Assembly: GCF_964340395.1 (NCBI RefSeq) | Contig: NC_135552.1 | Location: 20,133,181 to 20,197,180 of the forward strand | From: Glandiceps talaboti | Lineage: Eukaryota > Hemichordata > Enteropneusta > Spengelidae | Direction: 5' to 3' | DNA length: 64,000 nucleotides | Made by a program: the position numbers and the translations under genes | The notes under the pieces: model-generated | Told to the model about the DNA's origin: nothing | The model's database searches: none | What the model saw: only the letters and a program-made list of their open reading frames with translations | Shown here: positions 1 through 12,700 of the stretch, in pieces | How positions within the stretch are numbered: position 1 is the first letter of the stretch | How the letters are laid out: each line of letters opens with the position of its first letter

Positions 1-174
1 AGTAATGTTAGTTAGGAATCTAAACACACTACATGAGACACCTTTAATATCGAAAGATACGATCACGCAAACGTGGCAATCTAGTAAAAACGGCAGTAGT
101 TCTGCAAGACTCGAAGCACTTGGATTTTTTTGGTAGCAATAATAATTTTTGTCGAAATGTTGTTATTTTCTTAG

Positions 175-1943
175 ACTTCGTCTACTGTTTGTGTCTTTAT
201 TATGGTACTAGTCGGACTGGCTTCAACCATTGATTTAAATGACTTCGAATACAAGGAATTAGAAGACGACATGGACACGTTGCCTTGCTTTGGATGTGAA
301 ATTCACTGGGATGAACTCAGCGTTGAATACGTACAGTGTGAAGCTGTTCCACGTTGCCCCGAAGCTCTTGGCAAACTTATTCGAGAATCACACGGTCCTG
401 ATGTGAAAACTGTGAACCTGACCTGGTACTTTGCTGCTGCAAAACCTGATGAAAATGGAAAAGTTTTCAGAATCGGATTGCCTGATTTTTATATGGATAA
501 AGATTTGGACATGGTAGGTGTAGGTGTAACGGGGGGAAAATCGCCAGTGGCATTGCAGTCTTCTTTCACCGTCCCCAAACAGAGTGTAAAAATCTGAATT
601 CGCGTTTCCATAAGGAGGACAGTACTAGTAGTTTACGATAATGTCTTTCTTGACCAAAAATGTTCATCAGCTTGGCAGATCAATTGACTTACAACGGTTA
701 TAACACACAAGCAGTCAAAGTTTTTTTTAGCATTGAGGATCGTCGACAAAGGCGGATCGAAAGCTCAATACTAAAAAACTTTAACTGCTTGTGTGTTCAT
801 ATTACCTTTACAAGTCAATGTCTTTTTTTGTATAACACCACTACAACAATTAAGTTCAGTTTTGATATATGAATGGGGGAGGGAGTGTTGTCCATATTTA
901 TTGACGAAATTCCAGAGATGTTATACGTAAAAAACGACCACCCTCTAATGAATTAATAGAGTGAAGGTACAAGTTTTCTTCCCTACTTTGGGCTCTTATA
1001 CCCAGTGCATACTACAAATAAAGAGACACGTTTAAAATTGTCCCTCGGAGACCATGCTGTTTCAACCAATTTTACTGTTATGAATCGGTGAACGACTTCT
1101 CGTGTTTCGTTGTAGGTTTTCTATATAGAGGACGCATATATCACCGCAATGATGTATGAATAGTGCAATATTGGGTATTTTAGATGTGGTGTATTAGATT
1201 AGAAAGTCATCAGAGTTCTATTTAGACCACCTTTCATCACTCGGGTACATTTTTTATTCAATAGGGAACTGGCAAGGGTGATGAGATAATCGGATTCTGC
1301 AGTAAATGTAAAGGCATATATGTAAACTATGGCGACGAATACAATATGTATAATTTCTGTGAGGTAAGTGTTCAAGTCATTTGTAACATAGGAAAAACGG
1401 GGGTTTGATTGATTGATTGATTGATTCATTGATTCATTCATTGATTGATTGATTCATTCATTCATTCATTCATTCATTCATTCATTCATTCATTCATTCA
1501 TTCATTCATTCATTCATTCATTCATTCATTCATTCATTCATTCATTCAATATTTATTCCCATACACCACTATAGGTTATGTTCAACTCACAAACTACAGT
1601 TGTTGAAAAACATTGAATTAAACCATTTTGACATGAACAATTGCACTCATTTATTCTTAGTGTTCAAATCAAATAAATGAAGGACTGTGGTTCCTTCAAA
1701 CACCTAGTTCTGTCGTTTAGTGTTTAGTTTTTTCTACATTTTTTTCAGATTCTAGAGGTTTGTCCTAAGGAATTCACTGGATCGTTTTCCTGGACGCCCT
1801 TCAGAAAGGAGATTGGAGACTTGAAGATGCTCTGTACCAATCTTGAATTAACTGAGAAGTATAGTCATGGCCATTGCTTTCTTCCCTGGAATAAGACACC
1901 TGTCATCTTTCCCGACGATGCATCTGGAAAAGAAGAATTATAA
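175..1943 (+). CDS. Two-exon gene of unknown function (possibly 5' partial)
   Basis: I do not recognise this protein. Coding exons are 202-513 and 1749-1943. The donor after 513 reads ATG|GTAGGT and the acceptor at 1748 follows a T-rich tract; the join is in phase 0 and gives 168 residues ending at TAA 1941-1943. The frame also stays open upstream to a good acceptor (TTCTTAG, ending 174). So either translation starts at ATG 202, or 175 begins an internal exon and the gene extends left of the window. The stretch around the first Met is hydrophobic (VCVFIMVLVGLA), so a signal peptide or membrane anchor is possible. The rest is acidic and rich in Cys and Trp (PCFGCEIHW, FSWTPF, CFLPWNK), as in a small folded, perhaps secreted domain. 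The 3'UTR probably ends near the AATAAA at 2513. The intron holds a foldback element and a GAAT microsatellite. Confidence 0.6.
684..818. mobile_element. Foldback (MITE-like) element, about 52-bp arms
   Basis: Arms at 684-735 and about 766-818 are near-perfect reverse complements (TTGACTT...AACACACAAGCAGT...AAAGTTTTTT) around a loop of about 28 bp. The left flank and left arm (664-713) recur at 28186-28236, so this is a dispersed family. No coding capacity. It lies in the intron of the first gene. Confidence 0.75.
1407..1550 (-). repeat. GAAT/GATT tetranucleotide microsatellite, probable retroposon tail
   Basis: About 140 bp of (ATTC)n grading into (ATTG)n on the + strand. Read on the minus strand it follows AATAAATATT, so it looks like the 3' tail of a minus-strand LINE or SINE fragment. 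No recognisable element body was identified. Confidence 0.8.
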
Positions 1944-2512
1944 GCGATGAGAATTTGCTGTTTAGATTCATAATGCCAAATTGAATTTGAAAGTAGCGTG
2001 GCTAATTTTCTAATATCCCTTGTTACAGTTGCTATGCCTCTAGTTTTGCACGGAGACGATTGTAGTCACGCAGCACAGAGCTTGAGGAGGACACACTTTG
2101 AAAAATGAAAACAATAGTTTACCAGAATTTTGGTAATTCACACTTCACCGCTAGTGCGATTCTCACCAACTTACAAACAATGTATTTTATGTAAGGTGTG
2201 TCATAGACATGTCTCCACTGTCTATGGGTGTATCTAGAGAGGCACGCACTATTTGTGCACATGCACCTTTACTTGTCTCTCTCATAAATCATCAATTACA
2301 TATTATATCACTTTTCAATAATGTGATACCGTTAATTCAGTAATGACAGTTGTATTGAATACTGCATTCAGACATTTGCTTGTAATTTACTAAAACTGCG
2401 CAGAATGTACATTTCTTAGATTTTTCTTGACATGGACTTTCAGCTAATAATTTAATTGCTATAAAAGTGTACTTTGTACATCTGTTATGTTCTTATTGAC
2501 ATGGACTTCTCT

Positions 2513-2518
2513 AATAAA
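2513..2518 (+). other. Probable poly(A) signal of the first gene
   Basis: AATAAA about 570 bp after the stop codon, within CTAATAAAAAAC. The preceding 100 bp contain a partial duplication (TTGACATGGACTT at about 2428 and 2498). Confidence 0.5.
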
Positions 2519-2530
2519 AAACAACAAAAG

Positions 2531-3762
2531 TTTTACTTTCATGGTTTTATTCAACAATAGTATATCATACTATACAAATCCAGATAATGTTATTAGGAAT
2601 GAATATATTCACTCTCTCTCTATTAGTCTATATACCTCTATATAGTAGATCTAGATATCACAAACAAGCATGATATACAATGTATGAGATAATATGAATA
2701 CAAATGTACTCTACATGCAACAATATGTGTCTATACACAATACATGTGTCTTCCCATCCACTGTATATCATATGATTGCATAAGTATCTTACCAAGTTCA
2801 AGTTCAGTGTAATTTGGTGTACTAGTGACCTCAACCCACCGTACGTATCATATACAAAACGTGTGGTAAGGTCAGTGACTTTACGATACAAAACTTAGAA
2901 TACTGAAAGATTAAAAACTGAACAAATTACGAATTTAAATTAGATAGCACGGGTAAAATTTTACGATAAATACAGAGACAGTACTAGTATGTCCTGGTCT
3001 TGTGGTGACAACTTGGACTAGATTGTAGTCGCTACACTAGCTAGGAAGAGCGAATATGGGATGAAAATGTGAACAGTTTGAAGAGTTATGACAGGCTCAC
3101 AGTTTAGCCTTAGGCACGCTCGTTCCGGATACGGCAAGGCAAATGGAATATTTTTGGCGTAATGGTCACACACTTGGTGCTACACAAGTTGGAGTGAAAA
3201 AGGCAGACTGTGAGTCAGGGAAAATAATATTTCGTGGCTATGTTGTTATCTTTATTTAAATGGTTTCAAGAAATTAGCAAAAATAAAATAAATCGCTTCT
3301 ACGAGTACTCTGTTAATACGATGCCGATATATGTTCTACTCCGATAGCCCTCGTCTTCCTCAAACACTATCGGAGTAACACTTACATAAGTTAATAGTGT
3401 CGGAATGTGACTGAATACAAAGTTTCATAATTGGCCAGAAACAACGAATTATATTTTCTATTTTTATATTTATCAACATCAAATATATTGAATCCTCTCC
3501 TACGCACTTTCAACTTGATAAACCCATCACTATCATATCATAGAATGAACTAGAAGAAATTTGTGGGGCGCCCTCTAGAGAATTATTGAGAAATAGAAAC
3601 AAAATACAGTGCGCTTGCGTAGTGGAAGCCATATTGAATGTTGGTGTGCTTGACCAAACGTGGTTTGTACGCAACATATATATATCAAAACATTAGATTT
3701 GTACATGGACAAACGCTCCGATTTTCAATCTAGAAGGACATTATAATCAGAAGGAGATCAAG
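2531..3762. other. Intergenic region upstream of SF3A1
   Basis: No gene is supported here. It holds the presumed SF3A1 promoter and 5'UTR (about 3600-3762) and a short inverted repeat at 3339-3377 (ACTCCGATAG...CTATCGGAGT). I see no clear TATA box. Confidence 0.5.
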
Positions 3763-6700
3763 ATGCCGGTTGAGGTAATAGATCCAGTGAAAGAGAAGGA
3801 AGAAGTGAATGAAAAGAAAGAAGGAGAAAGTCAGTCAGGCAAACCAATCGTTGGTATTATTTATCCACCGCCTGAAGTGAGAAGTATCCTTGTAACATTT
3901 ACACTGATTTTGACAATTACTCATCAATGCAAGTTTATATTATTGTATTCAGATGTCAGTATACTAGTATGTTGCCAATATATCTTGTTTTCAGATATCA
4001 GAAAGTCTGCGATTCCATCCAGTTTTGAATGTGTATACATGTAATGCCATTGTTTACAAAATTACATAAATTTCAAACCACCTCAGACTTGATGAATTGG
4101 TTGAAGCTGGTAAGTAATATAGGAAGGGAGAGAGACGGAATCATTCAAATTCAATGGAAAATTTCTGTTTGTAATTATTTCGAATCTAACGTACTTTTCC
4201 TGAAAGATGATGTTCAGATATTGTTGACAAGACTGCTAGCTTTGTGGCTAGAAATGGTAAGAAACTGCATACTTTTAGTTGACAGTGAGTGTATCAGTCA
4301 TGTGTAGATCATGGTGTGTTTGAAATCTTGTAAGATGCATGTGACTGTGTAATGAGAAGGTTTGTGTTGCTTTTGATATCATGTCATCACCAATCACTAC
4401 AGAACAGCAAAGTGGTATTTTAATTTACATTTCAGAACAGTTGAAGTGGTCATATGGATGGGGATTGGGCATTTATTTTGGATTTTTAATTTATAAAACA
4501 ATTTTATAATGGTCTCCTACTTGAAAAATCAATGTGAAACAGCATATGCAAAGTTCTTGTTTGTAACTCAATAAATTGTCTTAAATGTCTGAAATCTTTG
4601 TACATACAATAACAAACATTTTACACCTTATTTTAGCTTCTTGCAATGTATTGAGTTACAAACACAGACTTTGTCAATGTTGTTTCGCATGCATTTTCCA
4701 AGTAGGATGCCATGATAAAATTGTTTTAGGAATTAAAAATCCAAAATAAATACTCAATCCTCATCCATATGGCCACTTCAACAACTGCAAAGTTTAACTG
4801 GAGATGTGGATGAGTGTACCGTACTACAAATGTACTACTAGATTTAGTATGTACAAATTGTCTCTACTAGCATGATAATAGTTGATACTGTAGTGAATAA
4901 TGGACAACCATTCCTTTCAAACTAGTCTATTACTACATTGATTTCAGGACCTGAATTTGAAACCAGAATTCGTCAGAATGAAATCAACAATCCTAAGTTT
5001 AACTTCTTGAACCCTAATGATCCATACCATGCCTACTATCGACATAAAGTCAAAGATTTCCAAGAAGGAAAGGCTACAGAACCTCTTGGTACAAGTGGTC
5101 TTCCTAAGGTAAAGTACATATAGTTATTTCCAATGTTAGTTACCTTTCTCTTCCAGTGAAAAATAAAAATGTCTAGTGAGCAGTCCAAAACATTGGTATT
5201 GCATTTTTTAAATAAAAATGGAGACTCGGACAGATAAAGCTCTTATGAAATCAAAACACACTACATCATTGTCACTTTCATAAACAATAATTCAAGACAT
5301 TGACATGTTAAATTGCCAGTGAACTGATAAAAAAAATTTCAAAAGACTATGGAATTTCAAACACCTGTCAGCTATATGTATGAAATTTTCAGTCTCAAAC
5401 TATTGCTAGATTATTTTTTGTGTGCTTTAATTACATCAGTTGATGCAGATGACACCAAAGACAGCACCTCAAGTTCAAATAGAACCAGTTGTACCTAAAG
5501 AACCTCCACCAGAGTATGAATTCATTGCAGATCCACCATCCATCTCAGCCTATGATTTGTAAGTATGTGTATGTAGTACATGATAGTAGGTAACAGAGTA
5601 GGAGTTGGAAGTACATATGAGTAGTACTGTATGTGGTACATAGTGAGTATGTGTACATAAGTATATATCATATATTTACCTAGTAAGTACATGCAGTATT
5701 ATACATAGTAGATAGCAGAATAGTACAGTATTTGTACATTCTAGTATATGTTGCATGCGTACATAGTTGGCACGTACATGAAGTATGTGTACATAGTATA
5801 CACATAGTATGTGTACATGCAATGTAGTATGTACATGTATAAGCATGCACTAGTATGGTGTTGGGGGGGGGGGGGTGATACTATGGTAGGCTCCATCTGT
5901 GCCAATATGGGATAATCAAGTGTAGTCCACTAAATGATATATTCCTATCTCTACTCACAGGGATGTGGTGAAACTCACAGCCCAGTTTGTAGCACGAAAT
6001 GGACGTCAGTTTTTGACAAACTTGATGAACAGAGAGCAACGTAATTACCAGTTTGATTTCCTGAGACCACAACACAGTTTGTTTCATTATTTCACCAAGT
6101 TGGTTGAACAGTATACCAAGGTTAGTAACCCATCAAAAAACTTTTATCCTGTATGTTTTTATAGCGAGTGCCATAGATGTAAAACTTGATCAGTTTTCTG
6201 ATCGTTTTAGAAGCAGTCTCAACTCCATACACACTTGAATAAAAATGTAATAAGTCAACATTTGCCTCTTGCAAAGTCTTAGGCATGGATTAAAAACATT
6301 GTATAATGTATCACTCATTATATCAAATGAAATATTTGATAAATTGGCAAAAGATTTGATAACTATATATTGTAGTGTTTTGTCTTCCGATATGGATGAC
6401 TTCATGGAAAAACCTCTCTTTTTTTCAAGTACACAAAGAACTGTATTTTTCCTAGAATTATTTCAATCAGAGACCAGTAACACCTTCTATAGTAGCTAGG
6501 TAAAGACAAGAATGGAGATTCAGAATCTGGCATCTGGTGTTTGTTTTTCAGTGGTTTCACTAAGTTTCAAAGAAGGGGGGGGGGGGGGGGGGGGACTTGG
6601 AAAATACCACATAAGATAATGTGCTTTGAAGTGTGATTTTTATTACATCATGAAGGTACTCAGTGCATGACACCCATGTTACTTTGTTTAAGGAGAACAC

Positions 6701-9700
6701 TAAAATGAGGAAGACATATTTCATGTATGACTGTAATACTTTTTGTTTTCTATAGAGTACACACAGAAGAGACAAGTCTTTTCACTGATGGATATGAGGG
6801 GTAGTGATTTGAGTGAGTTACAGGACATAGTAATTGTAAGAATTGTATTATTTTTATTTATGGCAGGTATTGATACCTCCAAAAGATTTGATGAATAAAC
6901 TTAAACAGGATGCAGAAAACCCCAAACACATCCTTGACCAAGTCAAGCATCGTGTGGAGTGGGCTAAACATGAAGAAAGGTTGAGAAAGAAAGAAGAAGA
7001 GGAAAAAGAGAAAGAGAGAGGTAAGAATATAACTAGGAAGTTTGGGATGGGGTGGGAGGGGGGGGGAGAGAAGAGGCAAACCTCTCACCTTGTTCACTTT
7101 CTGCCACTACATTATTAAACTTATGACCAGGAGTAATTGTGATCATTTTCTTTTTACAGTTGCTTATGCACAGGTTGATTGGCATGACTTTGTTGTCGTG
7201 GAAACCGTAGACTTCCAAGAAAATGAACAAGGAAACTTTCCACCACCAACAACACCACAACAAGTTGGTGCCAGAATTCTAGCTGAAGAAAGATACGAAA
7301 TATATGGGGTAGGAAATATCAGAGTATTTTGCATTTTGACTCTTCAGTGGTATGTAGGGTTTCCATTTAGTTAGGCTAACGTGAAAGGACTTGAAAGGTA
7401 ATGAATGTATGACACTTTAGTCAGTAAGGTACACCGTGACGGGGTGCCCTCATACATCGGTCAACCCCTCCTCAGGAGGCAAGTGAGGGAGTGACACGAT
7501 ATATCTTACAGTCTAATGATGCTTACATCTCAAGAAAAAAAGATTTGTACTTTCAAATCAGTGTATTGTCAAGGAGCTTCATATTTCAAAGAAAACAGTA
7601 TTCGACCGATAAGAATTAATTTTGTATGGAAGTGACACGTAGATATTCTTTTCAAAATGGTCTTTGATTCACTGCATTAAGCGTCGCTGACAAAAACCAT
7701 GAGTTGTAAGTATTACAAATGTTGACACTGATTAGTGTTCAAAATAATTGTCACAAAGGTCAAAGTTCATTAATCACATCATAACAAATAGGACATACCT
7801 TTCTAATGTATTGTTTCAATACAAATTATGGAGATACACATTATTTCTCATTTTAAATTTATAAAGACATGCTGTTGCGTGTATATGAGATAGGATTTCA
7901 GAATATACGAAAATGACATAAATCGGATTTATTGACATTGTTGATTGAAAGTCAATGTTTTAATACTTTTTAACTGTCATTTCAGGAAGATAATGATGCT
8001 GATGATGTTGAAATGGATGTAGAGTCGGAATCAGAGGATGAGGATGAATTGACTGAAAAGTTTCAGAGAATGCCACCATTGCCACCACCACCAGCTGATG
8101 AAAATATAGAACTACAGGATATGGATGAGGTAAGGTCATCACCTAGGCAACAGTGATAATGATGAGATAAGGTCATTACCTAGGCAACAATGTTAGTGAT
8201 GAGGTAAGGTCATCAACTAGCTGGAGTGATAGTGATGAGGTAAGTTCATCACCTAGACAACAGTGATAAGGTAATCACCTAGGCAACAGTGATAATGACG
8301 AGATAAGGTCATTACATAGACTACAGCGGTAGTGATGAGGTAAGGTCATCTTATGTTGACAAAATGTACACACTCCATTTTCGATGTAGTACATTGTACT
8401 TGTAAATTTTCAATATATAATCCGACAACTATTTTAAGACTGAAATTTTGTTAGAGTGATTTATCATTACAGATCACAAAACTCAAGGATTTTTATACAG
8501 AATTGCTTCAGCGAAGTAACTTATTGTTAGTCCATGTTAGCTGAGATTGAGAGAAAGTTCTACTATTTTTTGTTCATTTTAGTAAAAAGATCTACTTGTA
8601 ACTTTTCATTGCAACCATGTGTGTGTATTAACACCACTAAGAGAAGATACTGCCTATGCTTTAATAATAGTAACCTATTTACTCCCATTAGCTAGCACAC
8701 ACACACAATGTAGAACAACCACTGTCTTACAGAATCACAGACTATGCCAGTATAAAGGTTATACCTCGTCATTATTCTACATTTTACTTCTTTCTTTGAT
8801 AGGGTTCATCTGATGAAGACGAGGAGAGTACACAGCAGCCACACCCACCAGTACCGCCACCACCCTCTGATGGACCCCAACCACCCCCACTACCACCTAT
8901 GCCAACAGATGCTGAAATTAGAAAAGATTATGATCCTAAAGGTAGGGATAGGAGTGATTGCAATCAATGTGTTGATATTTACAACATTAAACTTCTACAT
9001 GTAGTAATGGGAGTGACATTCGGCTGAGTGTTGACATTTACCATTTACATACATACATACATACATACATGCATACATACATACATACATACATACATAC
9101 ATACATACATACATACATACATACATACATACGTAGAACCACATCTATACTGAAAATACACAGCATGAAATTCAAATCACCTAGCGCTCAGTATATGTAG
9201 TATCAATCAGTTTGTCACCACCCCTGCCCCCACCCCCCACTTGTGGGGTTAACCATTTCTGTCATTATCAAAGATTGTAAATCAAAGCAACTCACACATT
9301 CACTCATTGATATATATTTTTCTCTCTTGTAGCACCCAAGCAAGCACCACTGCCACCAGACAAGTACTTAATATCTCCTCTGACCGGTGAGAAGATCCCA
9401 GCTGATAAAATGCAGGAACATATGAGAATTGGTAAGGATTTGAACTGTTTTCTAAGACTCATTGGTATATACCACATAGACAGTGATTCCATATCAATGC
9501 TTTTGACTTGTGTTCATGTTGTTCTATAATGTAGACTTCTGTGAACAACAACCTTGATTTCACCATGAATGCCATCTTGGGAATTCAACTTCTGCATTAA
9601 ATACATACAAAAACTGCCATAAATAAACATTTGACCATTGATATGATTATTAATTGGCAAGTTATCATCTGTCTTTGATCATTAGCAAATACAGTCAGTC

Positions 9701-12700
9701 CTACACAACTATTTTCCCATTATACACATTGTTTTCATACAGCCTTCAGTGATTGGCTTAGACTGTGTCACATGGGCTGGACTAATGACCCATAGTGACC
9801 CAATTTGCATACAGAGGACATTCTATTTTCCCTAGGGCACCATTACAGTAGCGTGAGACTAGTTCTTCCAGTGATTTTATTTCACTCTGGAAAGAATACA
9901 TGCCAGGGAATGCAATATTATAAAATACTTATTGCCTGGCCATATTCAGGCACTAGTAGACGTCATATTACTCCTCTTGCTGTCATGATAGAAACTATTT
10001 CCCTCAGTTATAACAGCCCTCAAGGTAATTATACACATTTCTACTCATACCTGCATAGCCAGGCAGTAAGTGTATAATATTTTCTACCAACATCAAACTA
10101 GTAATACAAGTAAAGACTGACAAGCAAACATGAATATTTTGTTGTGTTACCATCTAGGTTTACTTGATCCACGATGGAAGGAACAAGGTGACAGAAATAT
10201 ACATGAAAAGACACAGGAGGAAGTATACGCACCTGGTTCAGCCATTGACAGTAGTCTTAAACAACTTGCTGAGAGACGTACTGATATCTTTGGTGAAGGA
10301 GATGTTGAAACTGCCATTGGTAAAAAGGTAGGCACGACTTTCTAACACCATACTACATTATACAGATAGTACATTTATGATATTGTCAGTAGCAGTCGAG
10401 GTTTGAACCCTCCTAGTGTTGGCTGGGTTTGATCTTAAAGTAACCAGATCAGTATGTAAGAAGGGTGATGCTCATTTTGACACTACCTAACAGTACAGAT
10501 TTTTCTTGGGTATTACTTCAGTTTCCTCTTGCTTAAACACCAGGGCGCTGTACAACTTGTGACTGTATCAATTTCCATCTTTGTTTTGCCTAATCAAGTA
10601 TGATTATTTGGTATATGATTTGGTAGAGAAATAGAAACATACATATTCTAAGAAGCCTTACTGAGATTGGTTTCCCAATTCTAAATGTTGTTACTAAGAA
10701 ATCAATAATGTTATTTCTGTTTGCTTTCATATTATCATTTGATATTATATAAATCTTTTCCTGAAGTGATATTTTGATGTCAGTTGACTAGAAATAACTG
10801 CATATGAATCTGTTACCGCCACTGGACAATTTTGAATGGATCATGAATGATATTTCAAAGTAGAGAAATAGAATAGAGAACATGTTTCAGTGATTTGATG
10901 GTGTTCCTTTTTAGGGAAGAAAGACAGTCAAAACACTTGAGAGCTTTGCTTCATTTACCATAACTTTACAGTTATTGATAAATTTATGATTGGTGAAAAA
11001 GTTAAATGATAAAATAATGTTTATGATGTTTTAGATTGGAGAAGAAGATGTGAGACCGAAGGAGAAAGTTGCATGGGATGGACATACAGCTAGGTAAGTA
11101 AGACAATCAATCTCCTTACACAAAACAACTGTACAGTTTGAACATTTTCATATGATGTAACATTGAATTTCACAGCGAATACGTACATAGCTTAGATAGT
11201 TAGTTGTAGAAAAGAACACAAATACTAAAATAACATAAAAACACACACAAGTGAAAATTGAATAGTCTCAACAAAACAAAACCCAAAAGGTTTCCAGATT
11301 TTTTGTCAACAGAGCACCAATCAGGTCAGCACAAAGCAAAGTAACATAAAACTGAATGCCTTTCCTTTGAGATGACCAGCATCTAGTACTGACCTACATG
11401 TAATACTGGGCAAAGGACTGTATGTCCTACCCAGTCAAGTTTTCTGTTTATGATAAAATTTGTGATAGTTCAAAATTATTGTTATCCAATTCTCCAGTTA
11501 ATTATAAGACAACCGAGTGATGTTAAAAAAATCTAAACAACAGATGTAATTTAAAAATAAAACCAAGTTGTCAACAGCATTGAAAGTATAAATTGTAACT
11601 AATATATATTATTACTCTGGTAGTTGGTAGTTGAGCCTTCGGTTTTCTAAGATAGACATCAACTAAAATTATTGTCCCAACATGTTGGTACAACAGTGAT
11701 AAGCTAGTGAATGGACATTGGTTTAATTATAGTCTCAGTAGGGAGGCATTTCTGGAAACTAGTTTATTTAGAGTTCCATGAACTTGTAGTGCTGTTTTGG
11801 GACTTCCAATGTTTACACTATGTTGATCACAGAGTCATTAGAATCATCCAACAGAGGAACCACTATCACTGACTTGTGTAATCTACCACATTGAAGAGCA
11901 GTAGATTTAGTTTGTGTCTATCTTAGTAAACCGAAGGCTGGATTACCTGTGTTGTAATTAATGATGTATTGTGATTGTTTGCAGTATGGAAGCTACCATC
12001 AACAAAGCTAAAGCTAACATCTCACTGAAGGAACAGATAGAAGCTATTCACAAGGCTAAAGGGTTAACGTAAGTTTTCACTTCTTGCATTTACAATGGTT
12101 TTCCAAAATATATGAACACTTTGCTGAGACATATACATTTTTTTTGATGAGCGAGATAACACTAGAAGTAATGGAATATGAGGTCCGTATCAAAGCTGAC
12201 CAGTCATCCGTCTTCAGTGTTTGAAAATCCCAGAGTACTAATGTCTATCTTTTGTAATTTGATGTTTGTAGTCCAGATGAAGAAAAAGAGAAGATTGGTC
12301 CTGCCAAACCTTTGCTCTCAGACCTTTCATTACAAGAGGTTCTCAAAGCCCAAAAACAAGCTCACTCTCTTCCACCACTGCAACCACTACAACCACCCAA
12401 GTTACTACATCAACCCATGCACAAACCCATGCACATGCAAACTGGAACACGTGATCGTCCACCTCACCTACCACCAAGACTGCCGTCTCTGATAGGAGGA
12501 CCTGGTGGTCCACCAATGGGTTTGCCACACAGATCGATACATGACATGCAAGTCCATCCACCACCACCACCAGGAAGACCACCACATGCAGCACCACCAG
12601 GACCACCATTTTTTGCACCTAGTAAGTTTATTTAACAACATTACATGCCATCCATCCGTGTTTTTATTTCTGAATTTGTGTTAGTACACAGGTTATACAG

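Noticed and set aside
660-872. A 70-codon + strand frame
   Set aside because: It covers the foldback element at 684-818 and has no coding character.
10390-10450. A tRNA-like B box (GGTTTGAACCCTCC) in an SF3A1 intron
   Set aside because: No matching A box or cloverleaf was found. It may be a SINE remnant, but the evidence is too thin to annotate.
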